Below, piece after piece: positions 11,461 through 23,383 of a DNA stretch of 64,000 nt. Under the pieces are notes generated by a model that made no database searches, was not told the DNA's origin, and was given only the letters and a program-made list of their open reading frames with translations. The translations under genes and the position numbers were made by a program. Location of the stretch: NCBI GenBank assembly GCA_020698575.1, contig CM036252.1, forward strand, positions 3,116,915 through 3,180,914, written 5' to 3'. The number at the start of each line of letters is the position of its first letter. The first letter of the stretch is position 1. The DNA comes from Bostrychus sinensis. Lineage: Eukaryota > Chordata > Actinopteri > Gobiiformes > Eleotridae.

Positions 11461-11988
11461 GGACCCTGCTCCAGAGCCAGGATCCTGGTCTGGGACACCT
11501 GCAGTCCGGGCCCCTGCTCCAGAGCCAGGATCCTCGTCTGGGACACCTACAGTCCAGGACCCTGCTCCAGAGCCAGGATCCTGGTCTGGGACACCTACAG
11601 TCCAGGACCCTGCTCCAGAGCCAGGATCCTGGTCTGGGACACCTACAGTCCGGGCCCCTGCTCCAGAGCCAGGATCCTGGTCTGGGACACCTGCAGCCTG
11701 GGACCCTGCTCCAGAGCCAGGATCCTCGTCTGGGACACCTGCAGCCCGGGCCCCTGCTCCAGAGCCAGGATCCTGGTCTGGGACACCTACAGTCCGGGAT
11801 CCTGCTCCAGAGCCAGGATCCTGGTCTGGGACACCTACAGTCCGGGCCCCTGCTCCAGAGCCAGGATCCTGGTCTGGGACACCTACAGTCCGGGCCCCTG
11901 CTCCAGAGCCAGGATCCTGGTCTGGGACACCTACAGCCTGGGACCCTGCTCCAGAGCCAGGATCCTGGTCTGGGGCTCCTGCAGCTGG
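11461..11988. repeat. 48-bp minisatellite, 11 copies
   Basis: The unit is CCTGCTCCAGAGCCAGGATC plus TGGTCTGGGACACC and a variable end. Because 48 is a multiple of 3 and the unit lacks stops, several frames on both strands are open for over 200 codons (for example PAPEPGSWSGTP repeats). I do not call a gene. It lies about 180 bp upstream of V-set gene 1 and could influence its promoter. Confidence 0.9.
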
Positions 11989-12146
11989 AGGATCAGCCTG
12001 GTGTTCATGGGGGAAACCGGAGCACCCACAGGAAACCCACCCAGACACAGTACATGCAGACCCAGGGGCGTAACATCAGGCAGTGCAGCCAGTGGGGCCC
12101 ATGGGGGTTTAGGGGCCCCAGGGAGTGAGCCCTTTTCTCTCTATGG

Positions 12147-12675
12147 CAGGGTTGCCCAAACTTTTTCCAATAAGGGCCAGATCTGAAGATGTGCAAATCT
12201 TCCAGGGCTGACAGTCCCCACTGATGTTTTCTAAGAACTGACTGCATATACAGAATACAGAATAACTAAAATGCACACTGTTTTTGTATTTTGTATTTCA
12301 AAAGCCAAATAATTATAAATTATTTTCTCTGAAAACACAATCTAAAAGAGGTCACTTTTGTCTTGCACCTTTTTGTCTGTGATGCACGCTCACTTTATTT
12401 TCTTGCTTTCTGCACTTTATTGTGTATAAGTGAACAAGTGAATTTCTCCACTGTGAGATGAATAAAGTTCAATCTAAGTCCCAACAAAATAACATTTAAA
12501 CTTGTTTTAAATTTGAAAATACAAGGCAGAGCGCAGTAGACGAGATGCACAAATGTACAGACAAAGCGACAGAAACACTGTACAAAAGTGCTGGAGGGCC
12601 ATAAGTAATGCATTTTTCATAGAGGCTGAGGGCCAAATGAAGTCTCAACCCAGACATGTCCAAAGTGCAGCCCTG
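12147..12675. mobile_element. hAT-like non-autonomous DNA element
   Basis: Begins CAGGGTTGCCCAAACTTTTT and ends AAAGTGCAGCCCTG; the CAGGG ends are hAT-like. The interior contains GAGGGCCATAAGTAATGCAT and GAGGGCCAAATG motifs common in such fish elements. No clear 8-bp duplication survives. It sits within another element remnant (CCAGGGGCGTAACATCAGGC near 12061; CTGCACTGGGGCCCCTCAGT near 12973), suggesting nesting. Confidence 0.6.
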
Positions 12676-14040
12676 TAGTCAAGTCTTTACCTTAAAATCA
12701 TTTTAATTCATGTTAAATTTAATCAACTCATTTCAAATAAGACCTGGATCTGTCATCTGTGAGCGAGTTCAGGAAATCAATGTTTTGTTATGACTAATAC
12801 AAACACTAATTTTAAACATAGTAAGTCTTTTGAATTCAACTCTTCAGACTGTAAGAACTGCTCTCTGAATCCAGTAAAAACAGCTGACTGACACATTTTA
12901 TAAATTCGAAGCTTAATACATAAACATGGAGTACAGACTGACTTTATATCACTGGGCCCCGTTCAAAAAATCTGCACTGGGGCCCCTCAGTACTAAGCTA
13001 AGTATTAAGTACTCTTGCTGCGAGGTGAGAGTGCTAACCACTAAGCCACCGCGCCGCCAAACGAATGCTGCTCTCGCTGTTTATCACACAAGACGTGTTG
13101 GACTAAAATAACATTTCACCCTTTATCTCTGGTCTCTTGCTTGAGTGAGGATTATCGGCCGATATCCAATCAGCTCGCAGCGGTGCGTGGCTCCACTTTT
13201 TCCAAAGCAGACCCAGAGAAATGGCACAGTACAGTTCACTTTCTGGGCACGCTTCAGACCGCTTTGGAAAGTTTAAACACCGGTGGAAATGAAGGAAAAG
13301 TCTCGTGTCCTGAAGCCCCGCCCTCTCTCAGACGTCTGCTATAGAAGAGACACAAAAGACTCAGGACAACACCAAAAAGTCAAACTGTCCAAGTCAGTCC
13401 CAGCAGGACAGATGTGTCCAGTGCCGTTTTTTTTTTTTGTTTTTTTGTTTTTTTAGCAGATTAATGTAACGTGGTGTTTTTCCACTGATTAAACTGTGTC
13501 AGCTCAGCACATGTTCTCTCTTTTGAACAATTTACATTCTGTTTGACTGTGCCTCTCTAACACAGCTGTTTGCTGTGTACTGAGTATGTATAATTGCCGA
13601 ATTGTATTGACCTTTGCACCAAAAGTTTAATTTGCTTATTAGCAATATAGCTGCTATGATATGCTAAATGCTAATACCTAAAAGCCAAGCTAAGACCTTG
13701 GTGCATAAATCAACCTTACTTTAAAATTAAGTAGCAGAAAATACTGCAAAATTCAAAGGAGTCTTCATTTACCTTTTTGGTTTTGGGAAGTAAGATTTTA
13801 CCTGACAAATGTTTTATTGTTCAAAGACAAATCTGTTCTGTAAATGTTCAATAAAGTTGTTTAAATCTGTTGGATTATAAGGTTTATTTATTTATATATG
13901 GTTTCCAAATTTGAAAATTCCCAAAATTTCCAAGCTTAACTTCCCATGGAAAGTTTCCAGAAATTTTCCAGAAAATTACTGGAAATTTTCTGCCCCTTTG
14001 CAACCCAAATCCTACCTGTTAGCCCTTATTTGACAGTGTA
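12676..14040. other. Intergenic stretch, repeats only
   Basis: Holds an inverted SINE-head fragment near 13008-13062 (minus strand: GCGGTGGCTTAGTGGTTAGC). It also has a T-rich run near 13430 and a TTTCCAGAAATTTTCCAG-rich AT block near 13900-14000. No exon is supported. Confidence 0.4.
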
Positions 14041-14041
14041 G

Positions 14042-14112
14042 GGGCAATGACACTGATTCTAACCCAGGTCTCCAGGTACGAGCATGGCCACTTTAACCAA
14101 CGGGGCTCCCCT
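14042..14112 (-). mobile_element. tRNA-like SINE head fragment
   Basis: On the minus strand GGGAGCCCCGTTGGTTAAAG, then TGGCCATGCTCGTACC, then GGGTTAGAATC. These keep the spacing of A-box and B-box Pol III promoter elements. It is degenerate and truncated. Confidence 0.4.
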
Positions 14113-16132
14113 GGGCTGAAGCCAGGTCTGAAAATAAAAATCAGCCCAACAGAAAATTAAAAAAATGCCCAAAACTCATGGAACAATGAATGAAAACACT
14201 GTGTGACCATATTTAGTGCCGCTGCGTGGAAAGGAGCGCTCCTCCAGTGACATGGACCTGGCAGCTGTTTGCAGCACACTCTTCTCTCTGCTGTGGCTTC
14301 TCTCTCGCTCTCTCAGCTGCTGCTCTCTCAGCCCTCCCTCCTTTTGTTTGTTTGTGTGAGGCAAACACTGGCGCTGCTCGCTTCTGATTGGCTGCTGTGG
14401 GGAAGTGGGCGGGAGCAAACTCGAGCAGCTGTGCTCTTCTCTTCCTGCTCTCAGACAGACTGCACACGGCACTTCCTACTCAGGCCAAGACCAACAAACA
14501 GTGCATTAGAGTTAGTGACGGTGAAGTCGGGGCCTCATGAAGCAACGAACCACTTTGACACAGCTGCCTCAGGAACGACACACTGCTTCGAGCGTTTAAC
14601 ACACACCCACCAGCGACATCTGTTGGCCGTCTGAGAGAACTGCGTCCCATTGGAGCTCATTAGAAAGAACTGAACCATAGCCTCGCTCGCAGCGGTCACG
14701 TGAGCTTAAGCAGGGCTCGAAACACTTCTCTCAAATCACCGCCGCTTCAAACAATCAATACTGTGTCGAGAACAAGCAGAACATCACTAATTAAAATAAT
14801 GTTGACAGACCACAGCCCAAATAAAAGACTCAGACGGACTTCAAACCACTGTCAAGTCAACATGAGCAAGTCCAAAAGCAAACAAGCGTCAATAACCTGG
14901 CTATTAACTCCCTGACCTCACGTCGTTTATAAAACTGTGCTCTGCAGGTGAGACACAGAGGCTTAAGACAGGGACGCTCCATGATCCAGCTGCAAAGACG
15001 GGACGGGGCCACAGAGGCAGGCATTTTCTACGAACCGTGAGCTGCTGGAGCTGTGTCAGTCTTTTGCATAAAGAAGAGATGCTGCACATTTGGTCTGCGG
15101 GTCTCAGCTGGTGGGTCAGGCCCAGGGGCGCAGGGGCTGAATGCATTCAGTTTAGCTGCACGTCGTCTTCTTTTTTTTCAGTTTCTAGTGGCATTTGTAA
15201 AGTTCTTATCGATTTGCAACTATTAATATTAAACCCAGGTAATATTAAAGACTCAAACTGACTCTAAAAGAAAATTTAGGAGCGGTGCTGAAGGGTGGAA
15301 GAAAGAAAATTGGAGATCAAAGAAGAGCGTAGGATAAAGGTAACATTTTTTCTTTTGTTTGTGATTCATTCATTATTTTGCACTCCTTTATTTATTCCTA
15401 TTTATTCATTAAAATGATCTATTTATTGGTTCATTTGCTACAAATGTTGTTCAACTTAAGTCAGACACTCATTTCTTATCTTTATTATATCATACACTGT
15501 CTGTATATGTGTATGTGTCATTTGGTGGGCCACAAACCAAATCTTGCTTAGGGCCACGCAAAGCCTAGAGCCGGCCTTGGGTGTGGCACGAAAGTCTGGG
15601 CCCTCCGTATATCAATAGCTCTCACACATACTGCAGGCTTTTCGAGGGCCCCTCCCTGCAGTGGGCCATGGGTAAACGATACTTTTTACTCCTCCAGGTC
15701 AGGACACAAAAGTGAGTGAACTGTTAAAATATTCAGTTTGTTTAAAACCTTGGTGTTATTTGAGTAAAAGAAACTGTGAAACATTAAAATGGGCCTGATG
15801 TTGAGGTGCTTTCTGTGTGCATGTATATTTCAAACCTGTGCGAGGGCGGCCTCCAGAAGCTCTCCGACCCCGGGGCCCACTGATACGTTAAGCCCAGCCT
15901 GGGTATGAGTGGGAGTGGTGTATTCAAAGCTCTCTGCATGGCTAGAGAGCGATATTTTGATTGTTCGTGGGTTCTTTTTTGACAGGACAGCAGAGATACA
16001 ACAGGAAATCCACCTTTCACTGTGCAGCGATGGCTTCCTGTTCCGTTCTGGTGCAAAGACCGCAGCACAGGAAGGGGGAGGGCTCTGATATTAGCACCAA
16101 AAACACTCAGAATCTTTACTAGCGTCATTACG
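14113..16132. other. Intergenic region upstream of gene A
   Basis: No coding exon is supported. Near 15120-15590 there are GGGCCACAAACCAAATCTTG and GGCCACGCAAAGCCTAGAGC motifs of fish DNA-element type. Just upstream of the gene A start codon (16059-16080) is a CACAGGAAGGGGGAGG stretch with an Ets-like GGAA core and no TATA box. Confidence 0.35.
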
Positions 16133-16163
16133 ATGGGACTGAGACCTCTCCAGTGGCTGCTCC
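16133..16163 (+). CDS. Gene A exon 1 (signal peptide, first part)
   Basis: ATG to CTCC, 10 codons plus one base (MGLRPLQWLL), donor GTAAGTCTC. Splicing to exon 2 restores a Leu codon and continues the hydrophobic core. Confidence 0.75.
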
Positions 16164-19100
16164 GTAAGTCTCCACTCTGTACTCACTGCATTTGTTTTAG
16201 ACTCAGCTCTCACAGAGGACACAGCAGCAGGTAATGCATGGATTTCTTATAAACCGACAGCAGCAGTATTTCATTATTATCAGTTATTTCCTGCAGTTTA
16301 TTTTCCTGTTCCTGCGCGAGTTCTGTGAGATACGCAGCATTAGTGTGGAGCCTGCTTACTTCTGTAAATACTTCAGGTTTTCTGACTTCTTTTTTTCTGC
16401 TCACGTCATCTGGACCGTGTGGGGCAGCAGTAGCTCAGTTGGTAGACACACGTTTGCCCACTAACCCGAAGGTTGGCGGCATTGCATACTGTTGTTGTGT
16501 CCATGGGCATGACACCCAAGTTGTCTGTATGAATAAATGTAAGAGAGTGTGTTTGTTGGTGGTTGGAGAGCCTTTAGGCCCCAAAATGGCAGCCTCGAGG
16601 GCAGCTGTGGCTACAGAAATGCCCCAACACCACCGAGCGTGACAGTATAATAATGCAATGTTAAAGCTGCTTTACCTGATTCTGTGACTCTAAAAGTCAT
16701 GTCTTTCCTAATTCGTCTCCTTGGCACCGCTCTGTCCCAGTTTCACACAAACCTGGAAATCTGTCCACAGCCAGGAGCTGTCACAATAACACAGCAGATC
16801 TGGACTCTGCTTTTCATTCTTTACAATAAAACATAAAAATACTGTGAATAAGCTCTGACTTTTGAACTAAAACAACAGCACCTTCACATTATTCCTGATA
16901 GATTCTAGTTGTAGATAGATAAAGGATGTATCGACCAATCAGAGCGCTCCTGTCCTATGAAAGCGTGTGATTGGTTAAACTGTTCCTTCCCTCGCTCTAA
17001 AACAAAAACCTTTATAACACAGCCCACAGTGACCTCAGAGGCTCAGTTTTTTCTCAGATGACTTCTGTTATGCTGCACTAATAACTAAATAATTATCTTT
17101 GCCAAAATACAAGGAAAAAGAAGTCAGGTAATGCAGCTTTAAGTGACTTTGAGAGTAAAAAAAGCTCTATATAAGACCAATGCATTATTAATATTGTTAG
17201 TCTTCTAATTATTATTATTATTGTTATTGTTATGGTTATTATTATTATTATTAAGTCATCTTGAAATATATACAGTAGGTTATAAATATAATGATATGAT
17301 GTATTCTTTTCAGTGCTGATGGCAGAGGATGCGTCACACACAGGTTTGTTCTCTACACTTATTCTGATTCAGTTTATTCAGTCATAAAACAGTCAGGGCA
17401 GTGAACAGAAACATGGCAGAAATGATGAAATGTGACTGAAAAGCCTCAGGGAGAAGCAGAGCTTATTACTGCCAGCCTTTTAGCAGCTTACGGGAACATT
17501 TACATAACAATGCATTTTGCCGAAGTGTAACCCTGAATTCACACCGAAAACGTCTGGAGAGTGTTACAGCAGCAGTCGTTTTATGCGTGTACTGTTTAAC
17601 AGCGTCAGTTCACAGCGAGGTCAGAGCTGCTGCTGTAACGCTGCTCAAGCGGCTCCCCCCTGAGTTTAAGGCCGGGACACACCGGGGCGATCATCGGCCG
17701 TTGGGCGCGGTCGGATGGTTTGAGGTGACGTGAGTCTGTTTGGTGAGTTCCACACCATCGGATGTAGTAGGAGACAGTTGGACATAGTTCTGAGTGAACC
17801 TGTCGAATCTGCGTCAGGCCGTCGTGCTCAGCTCTGATTGGCTGTGTCCCGTTCACAATTTGTCAAACAGCTCCAGTTTCACATCAAAATATAAGGAACT
17901 TTCTGTTCACAAATACTTCATTATGTTTCTCACATCTGTGACGCTAATGTTAGCAGTTAGCTTGCCTTAGCTTCAGCCTTGCGCTAATGTGCTGCAGTTA
18001 GCTTACCTTAGCTTTAGCCTTGCGCTAATGTGCTGCAGTTAGCTTAGCTTAGCTTTAGCCTGTGCAGATAAAAATATAATCCTCCTCTGAGGCAAACAGC
18101 TGCAATAATCCAGTCTCTTTTATTCATGACTGTGATCAAAGTTTAATCTAGGGCGTATAATTATTATTGACTGATAAATACTTGAGTTAAACACGTGTGT
18201 GTTGCAGAGTTTTATTTACTGCAGTTTAAATAACCGCAGAGTTTAGTGACTAGCGCCGCCTGCTGGTGTAAATAGTTATTACATTTTGCACATGTGCACT
18301 GCTCGGTCGTGGGTCTGAGTCGCTCCGCTGTCTGTAGCTGTTTTCAGTGGCGACAGAGGAGACAGCAGTGGCCTCTGCTGACAGCGGTCAGCGTTGGGTT
18401 GGTGTGTCCCAGGTTTTACAGACGACTCACCGTCTGAACAGAAAGTTGTCTTTACAGAGCCCTGTAGCTTCTACTTCTGCATGTTTAAAATGGCTGCTTG
18501 GCATCGCAAATTATGTTACATTTGTCTCCAACAAGAATCAACTTCTCGGTGCGTAGTGTTTACATCACCGCTGTTTTCAGTGAGCCTTTATTTTGAAAGT
18601 GTAGCGGAAGTTTATTTTGACACCTGATGCCTGTTTCCTGTGTTTCCTCGGCTGTAGCTCTGCAGAACGCTGCGTAGACGCTCGAAAAATAGAACTCCAA
18701 CCTAATTTGAGCGTAGCATCGCGGAGAGTCGTTCATAAGACGTCCCCGGTGTGAACTGTCAGAGTGGTTAACACAGAAAGCAGTTCACTCGAGTCTGACG
18801 TGACGCTGCTGTTACGCTGCTGCTTTGGTGTGAACTGGGGGTGAATGTGAAACAGAGAAGCCGGACTGTCGTGTTTTTCTGACCAGCGCTGTCGTGTTAT
18901 TATACATTACATATACATTTAAAAAATGTTGACAGAGGGGGTGAAGGGGTCTGTTGTCCCGGGCTCCAGAAATGGTTCCTCTTCTTATATTTTCTTTTAT
19001 AATGGGCCCATGTGAAGCCTTATTGTCCCAAGCCCCAGCAAAGTCTGTCAGCAGGCCTGGTATTCAGTACATCAGGTCATACAGGAGACAAAATGAGTCA

Positions 19101-22100
19101 TCTTAGGGTTGATATTAAAACAGTTCATTTCCTTTACAGCCTCTCTGAGAGTGGATCCAGACCAGTCCCAGTTCTTTAAACGTGACTCTGTGTCTCTGAG
19201 CTGTGAGGACAGTTCTGGAGACTGGACTGTGAGGAGGAACACCAGCGGAAAGACAAACTCTCCGTGCAGAGACTGGGGCAGTTGGGACGGTTTGACATGT
19301 AACTTAAGCTACAGCAACCCCATGGACAGTGGGAGGTACTGGTGTGAGTCCAGAGAGGGACAGACCTCAGACTCTGTCCACATCTCTGTCAAAGGTGAGA
19401 CTCATGTTAGCTGCAGTTAAACTTAAACACACTGCCTCTGTTTATGAAGCACAGAGAGAAAAACTAGCACAACCTCTGCATCAAACTAATGATTAAAGAC
19501 ACGACTGGAGCACTGTCCTCAGCTGTGAGACTGAACTGTGTGCTGCGAGGTAAAAGTCTACAACAGGATCCTGTAAAACATGACTGCGCTTGTGTCTGCC
19601 CCAGGGGCTGCTGGGACACGTTCTGTTTAACTTTCTTACCTCTGTTGTAGAAAACAGGATCTGACTGGGGCACAGAATGCAGGACAGGACAAAAAAAAAA
19701 ACTCTAACATGAATTAGCAAATAAAAACATGTACAGTTTAATGCACATGTACTGTAGACACCAACTTTAACCCAAAGTCACATCATCTGCTGCAGCACTG
19801 CTCAGTTTCTGTGTGAGCTGCGTGTTCTCGTGAGAAAAGTGAGATCAGTGGAGTTAGTCTGGGGCTGAAACAGTGAAAGGTCAAATACACAGTAACTATT
19901 TAGGTTTGTCCTAATATGGTCTCTTCCTGTCCCTCCCCAGACAGAGGAGTGGTCCTGCAGGTCCCAGTCCTCCCTGTGACAGAGGGACAAACTGTCTCTC
20001 TGTCCTGCAAACATCACACTTCCTCCAACCTCACAGCTCGTTTCTTTCGAGATGGAAAGAACATTTCGGAGGAGCCTACAGGTCACATGACCCTCCAGCA
20101 GGTGTCAGCGTCTGATGAAGGACTGTATCAGTGTGAGATCAGAGGAGAGACCTCAGAGTCCAGCAGGATCTCAGTTAGACCAGGTAAGGACTGGACTAGA
20201 CCTGGACTAGACCTGGTTTAGACCTGGATTAGACCTGGATTAGACCTGGTTTTCTAATCTCATTTGTTTGTTTTTTTAGTTAAAACCAGCCCTGCTCCTC
20301 CTGTGTCCCCCTCTCCTCGGTCTCTTCAGTCTCCTCAGTCTCTGGTTCTGATGGGGTCCATCATTGGGTCGGTACTTCTGGTCCTTCTGGTCCTTCTGGT
20401 CCTGGTGGTGAGACGATGTCAAAGACAGAGGACAGGTTAGTGAGGACACAGTGCGGTTGTGTGTCAGTGACTGTTTCCTCAGAGCTGAAGTGTCAAACAG
20501 AAAATCTGTGGTTTAGGTTCACACTTTCAGCTCAGACCCACCTCAGAGTCACACCTCTGTAAAAACTCACAACTCTTTGTTTAAATGTTCGCACCTCTCT
20601 GTAAACAATGTCAGACTGCACCTTCAACCAAAATGTCTGTCAAACTGAGAGCCCTGTCACAGAAAGAAGAAAAAAAGAGTACAATAAAATGTGTGGGCTA
20701 CAGATCTGGGCGGTCACATGATCATTACAACATGGCTGCCAGAGATAAAGCAGAGTTGTTAATATTCATATCTCTCTTTGTCCCAGCCTCTAAAGGTGAC
20801 GGAGGCACAGAGGGAGGTGGGACAGAGGACATCACAAACACAGATCACATCAGCAGCAGAGACAGAGTCAGCCCAGAGCTGAAGTGTCAAACAGAAAACC
20901 TGTGGTTTAGGTTCACACCTCCAGCTCAGACCTAGCTCAGAGTCACACCTCTGTAAAAACTCACAACTCTTTGTTTAAATGTTCACACCTCTCTGTAAAC
21001 GATGTCAGACTGCACCTTCTGCAGAAATGTTGAGCCCTGTCCCAGACTCGTTCAGATAAATTTGACTGAGTCTGAAGTTCTGTGGCTAGAAAAAAGGAGA
21101 GTGCAAATAAAAATATGTGGGCTACAGATCTGGGAGGTCACATGATCATTACAACATGGCCGCCAGAGATAATGCAGAGGTGTTAATATTCATATCTCTT
21201 TGTCCCAGGCTCTAAAGGTGACAGAGGCCCAGAGGGAGACGGGACAGAGGACGTCACCTACAGCCACAGATCACACCAGCAGCAGAGCCAGAGACAGACA
21301 ACGAGACGCAGCCCAGGTCAGACTCTGCTTCATTAACGCTCTGCTCTCACAGACTGAGCACAAACTGAGAGTGGAACAAACTGTGTTTTCTGATGAGCGT
21401 CGTCTGAGTCTCAGGGGTCAACACCTTCTGCAGATCTCACTGTCACTGCGAGCCTGTTCTGTAAACCATGGTCCTGTGGTTGATGATTTCACTGAGCGCT
21501 GTGAAAGGACAGGATTATAGACTAGGTCATGTGATCCACGTAAAGGAGGTTTAAACAGTGTCTGAATATAAAGATGTAAGATAAAGAGTCTGAGCCCAGC
21601 TGTGTTGCTGTCTGTATAAAAGTGCAGAAGACCTCTAATGTCTTTCAATGTCAGTAATGGTTTAACAACTTTATTTGATCAGTCTTGTGTCTTTGTTCGG
21701 GGCTCTTAGCTCTAGTAATCTTTAGAAGTCATACATATTCTGCCATTTTGATTCTAACCAAAGGCGCAGGTGTTTCCTCTTCAGAGCAGAACAAAAACTC
21801 TGACCACAAACTGAGCACAAACTGAGCTGCACCTGAGAGTGGAACAAACTGTGGTTTTTCATGAGCGTCAGTCCGAGCCTGGTCTGAGTCTGTGGTCAAC
21901 ACCTTTTCTGTTTCTGAATAAAACAACAACTGCTGCAGCACAATACACACACACACACACACACACAAAACACAGGAAGTACCAGCCTTCACACGACAGA
22001 ACACTAGAAAAAAAAACATGTGACTGACGTTTAGATGAAAAATTTAGGCTGGGCAACGGTAAAAACATTTTATTGCAATTAATTGCAGTCTTCCTATAAT

Positions 22101-23342
22101 TTAATCAATAATGCATTCTGGCACTTTCGGCTCCTGAATTTTACCACTTAAATCTTTTAGAAATCAGCCAAATAATAATAATAATCATTAGCGTATTATT
22201 TTGCAGATAAAGAGCACTACAGCAGATAGAGCTACATGTTTTAATGCCTCTGTTTAAAATAGAAATTTATGATAGGAATGTTTTTTTTAGCTTTTGCAGC
22301 TGAACTTAAAATTTTCCAATTCAAAAGTCTCTCCTGTGGCTCTCTGTGTCCTGCTGCTGCTGAGTCTGCCCCTGTCTGCTCACTTCTACCTCTATCACGA
22401 AAGTTATGGGAAGTAAATATCTTTATTTTAGCCATTTTTTTGTTTGTTTGTTTGTTTTTTAAAGTAAAACATCATTGATCGGATCTGAAAACTATTTACC
22501 AGGCGATATTTAACATCATGAACGATTGTAACGCCAGATTCACACCGAGTGCGTTGCGTGTGCGGCGCGTCTCCGACCAGAGCCAGCTGGGAGACAGCAA
22601 GCTCACGATAGAGGAGCGAGCTTATGCTAGAAGTTATGAGTTCACACGATAATAACCATGTGTACAGAGAACTGCAGGTAAAAAGCCACATTTGCCTCTG
22701 ACCACAATCTCTTGTTTATTTAGAGATTATTGGGCGATTTAACCACGGTTGAAGCCCAAAAGTCACAGAAATATAAACTTCAAGCCTGGGTAAGGACGCT
22801 ACGTATATAAATACTTTCATTTTACTCAGGTTTAATGCTGTCCGATGTCGTCTGTGACCTGTGTCCTCTGTTAAGATGTAATGTTTACAGCGATGTGAGC
22901 AAGAGGCTGTGCAAGTGTTTTTATTTAGAAATTTACCGGATCCTCTTCAGTGGTCCCAGGTCTGTTTTCCTGTCTGGCTCCTTCTGCTCTGTTCAACTTT
23001 ATACCTGACGGATCCGGCAAAAATAGACATGATACGTATTTCTGACGGAGCACCGGACACAGAGACGTACTGCAGCTCAGCCGCTGTGAACTCACGCATT
23101 GACTTCCATTGTGTCTGTTTCTTGTGGAGGTCGTATGAGACACGCAACGGATTCAGTTTAAGCTTAAGACTTTAGTGATTTGTATCCCAGTGAGTCCTGG
23201 GCTGATCCAGGTGAAACAAACTCTGTAAGGAAGCTAAAAGTCTGCTCTGTCAGGACCAGGCTCTCATGTCTCTCTGCTCTTCCTCTGTTCTCTATGAACC
23301 CATTCACAAACACATCCTGCCTGGTTTCACAGCTGCAGGTTG

Positions 23343-23383
<41 letters not shown>

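Noticed and set aside
11365..12128. Three overlapping 216-227-aa open frames as genes
   Set aside because: All are frames of one 48-bp minisatellite, open on both strands. No start context, domain or flanking exon supports any of them.
14176..14915. Several 70-121-aa frames upstream of gene A
   Set aside because: Overlap on opposite strands, no domain, no splice pairing with the gene A exons.
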